Below are positions 5,496-5,556 of a stretch of DNA of 5,556 nucleotides, in pieces (the first letter of the stretch is position 1; each line of letters begins with the position of its first letter). The notes beneath the pieces were generated by a model. That model saw only the letters and a list, made by a program, of their open reading frames with translations, did not search any database and was not told the DNA's origin. The position numbers and the translations under genes were made by a program. The stretch comes from Actinomycetota bacterium (GTDB taxonomy: Bacteria; Actinomycetota; Acidimicrobiia; Acidimicrobiales; JACCXE01), in assembly GCA_013697265.1 (NCBI GenBank), contig JACCXE010000188.1:1-5556 (forward strand), written 5' to 3'.

Positions 5496-5556
5496 GTGCC
5501 GTTCACGTCCGCTTTGTACGGCGCGGCGATGCGGATGACCCGCAACGCGGCCGACG
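5496..5556 (+). CDS. ECF-type RNA polymerase sigma factor (N-terminal fragment)
   Basis: The plus frame from 5481 reads TFAEDAVPFTSALYGAAM followed by RMTRNAAD, then the window ends. This matches the start of sigma region 2 in SigH/SigR-like ECF sigma factors, where an F-x-x-D/E-A-hydrophobic-P stretch leads into LYxxALRMTRNPAD and then AEDLVQ. ECF sigmas bind core RNA polymerase and direct it to a small regulon, often under an anti-sigma factor; none is visible here because the gene is cut. The start is uncertain. The coordinate given is the first canonical in-frame start (GTG at 5496), but similarity begins upstream at F (5481), and the frame is closed by TAG at 5451-5453 with no ATG, GTG or TTG between. 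It is transcribed divergently from the solute-binding/VWA operon, so a regulatory link is possible but unproven. Confidence 0.75.
   Translation, partial: MPFTSALYGAAMRMTRNAAD

Noticed and set aside
5471..5556. Minus-strand open end reading ...RVIRIAAPYKADVNG... to a TGA at 5471, as a possible upstream gene of the operon
   Set aside because: The complementary plus frame matches the conserved ECF sigma region 2 motif (LYGAAMRMTRNAAD), which is far more specific; the minus reading is its shadow.
1..5556. CRISPR array, tRNA/rRNA genes, insertion sequence or prophage attachment site
   Set aside because: No regularly spaced repeats, RNA gene signatures, transposase-like product or terminal inverted repeats were seen; almost all of the sequence is coding.

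Overview
The window is GC-rich with strongly codon-biased, tightly packed genes and ATGA/GTGA-type overlaps. It also has a VapBC pair of mycobacterial flavour, a FadE-type acyl-CoA dehydrogenase and a combined substrate-binding/VWA lipoprotein. Together these suggest a high-GC actinomycete (Actinomycetota). The class cannot be fixed from the sequence, though an Acidimicrobiia-like or mycobacteria-like background would fit. This placement is inference from protein style and composition.

Layout, left to right. (1) Positions 1-379, minus strand: a type II toxin-antitoxin pair. The ribbon-helix-helix antitoxin (vapB) is complete. The PIN-domain toxin (vapC) overlaps it by 4 bases and runs off the left edge. 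(2) Positions 380-450: a 71-base divergent promoter region with a paired GATATC element next to vapB and a G-rich ribosome binding site for the next gene. (3) Positions 451-1773, plus strand: a complete 440-residue acyl-CoA dehydrogenase whose catalytic glutamate appears to sit at the isovaleryl/long-chain-type position. (4) Positions 1770-5322, minus strand: a compact three-gene operon, transcribed right to left. It encodes a membrane-anchored solute-binding-like protein (334 aa), a lipoprotein fusing a solute-binding-like domain to a VWA domain with a complete MIDAS (600 aa), and a membrane-hairpin plus coiled-coil protein (248 aa). Its last gene converges on the dehydrogenase so closely that one TTAA supplies both stop codons. 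(5) Positions 5323-5556: a divergent upstream region, then the first residues of an ECF-type RNA polymerase sigma factor on the plus strand, cut by the right edge.

The most interesting unit is the three-gene minus-strand operon. Its first two products look like diverged paralogues: both keep an NPNF motif and similar flanking segments, and only the second carries VWA. The third is a membrane-tethered helical protein coupled translationally to the VWA gene. I infer an envelope-associated assembly that binds a ligand outside the membrane and has a metal-dependent VWA interaction surface. No permease, ATPase or enzyme is encoded with it here, so ordinary ABC uptake is not supported. The divergent sigma factor could be its regulator, but no promoter motif proves this. 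Its translation start is also problematic, because the frame carrying the homology has no canonical start ahead of the homologous region.
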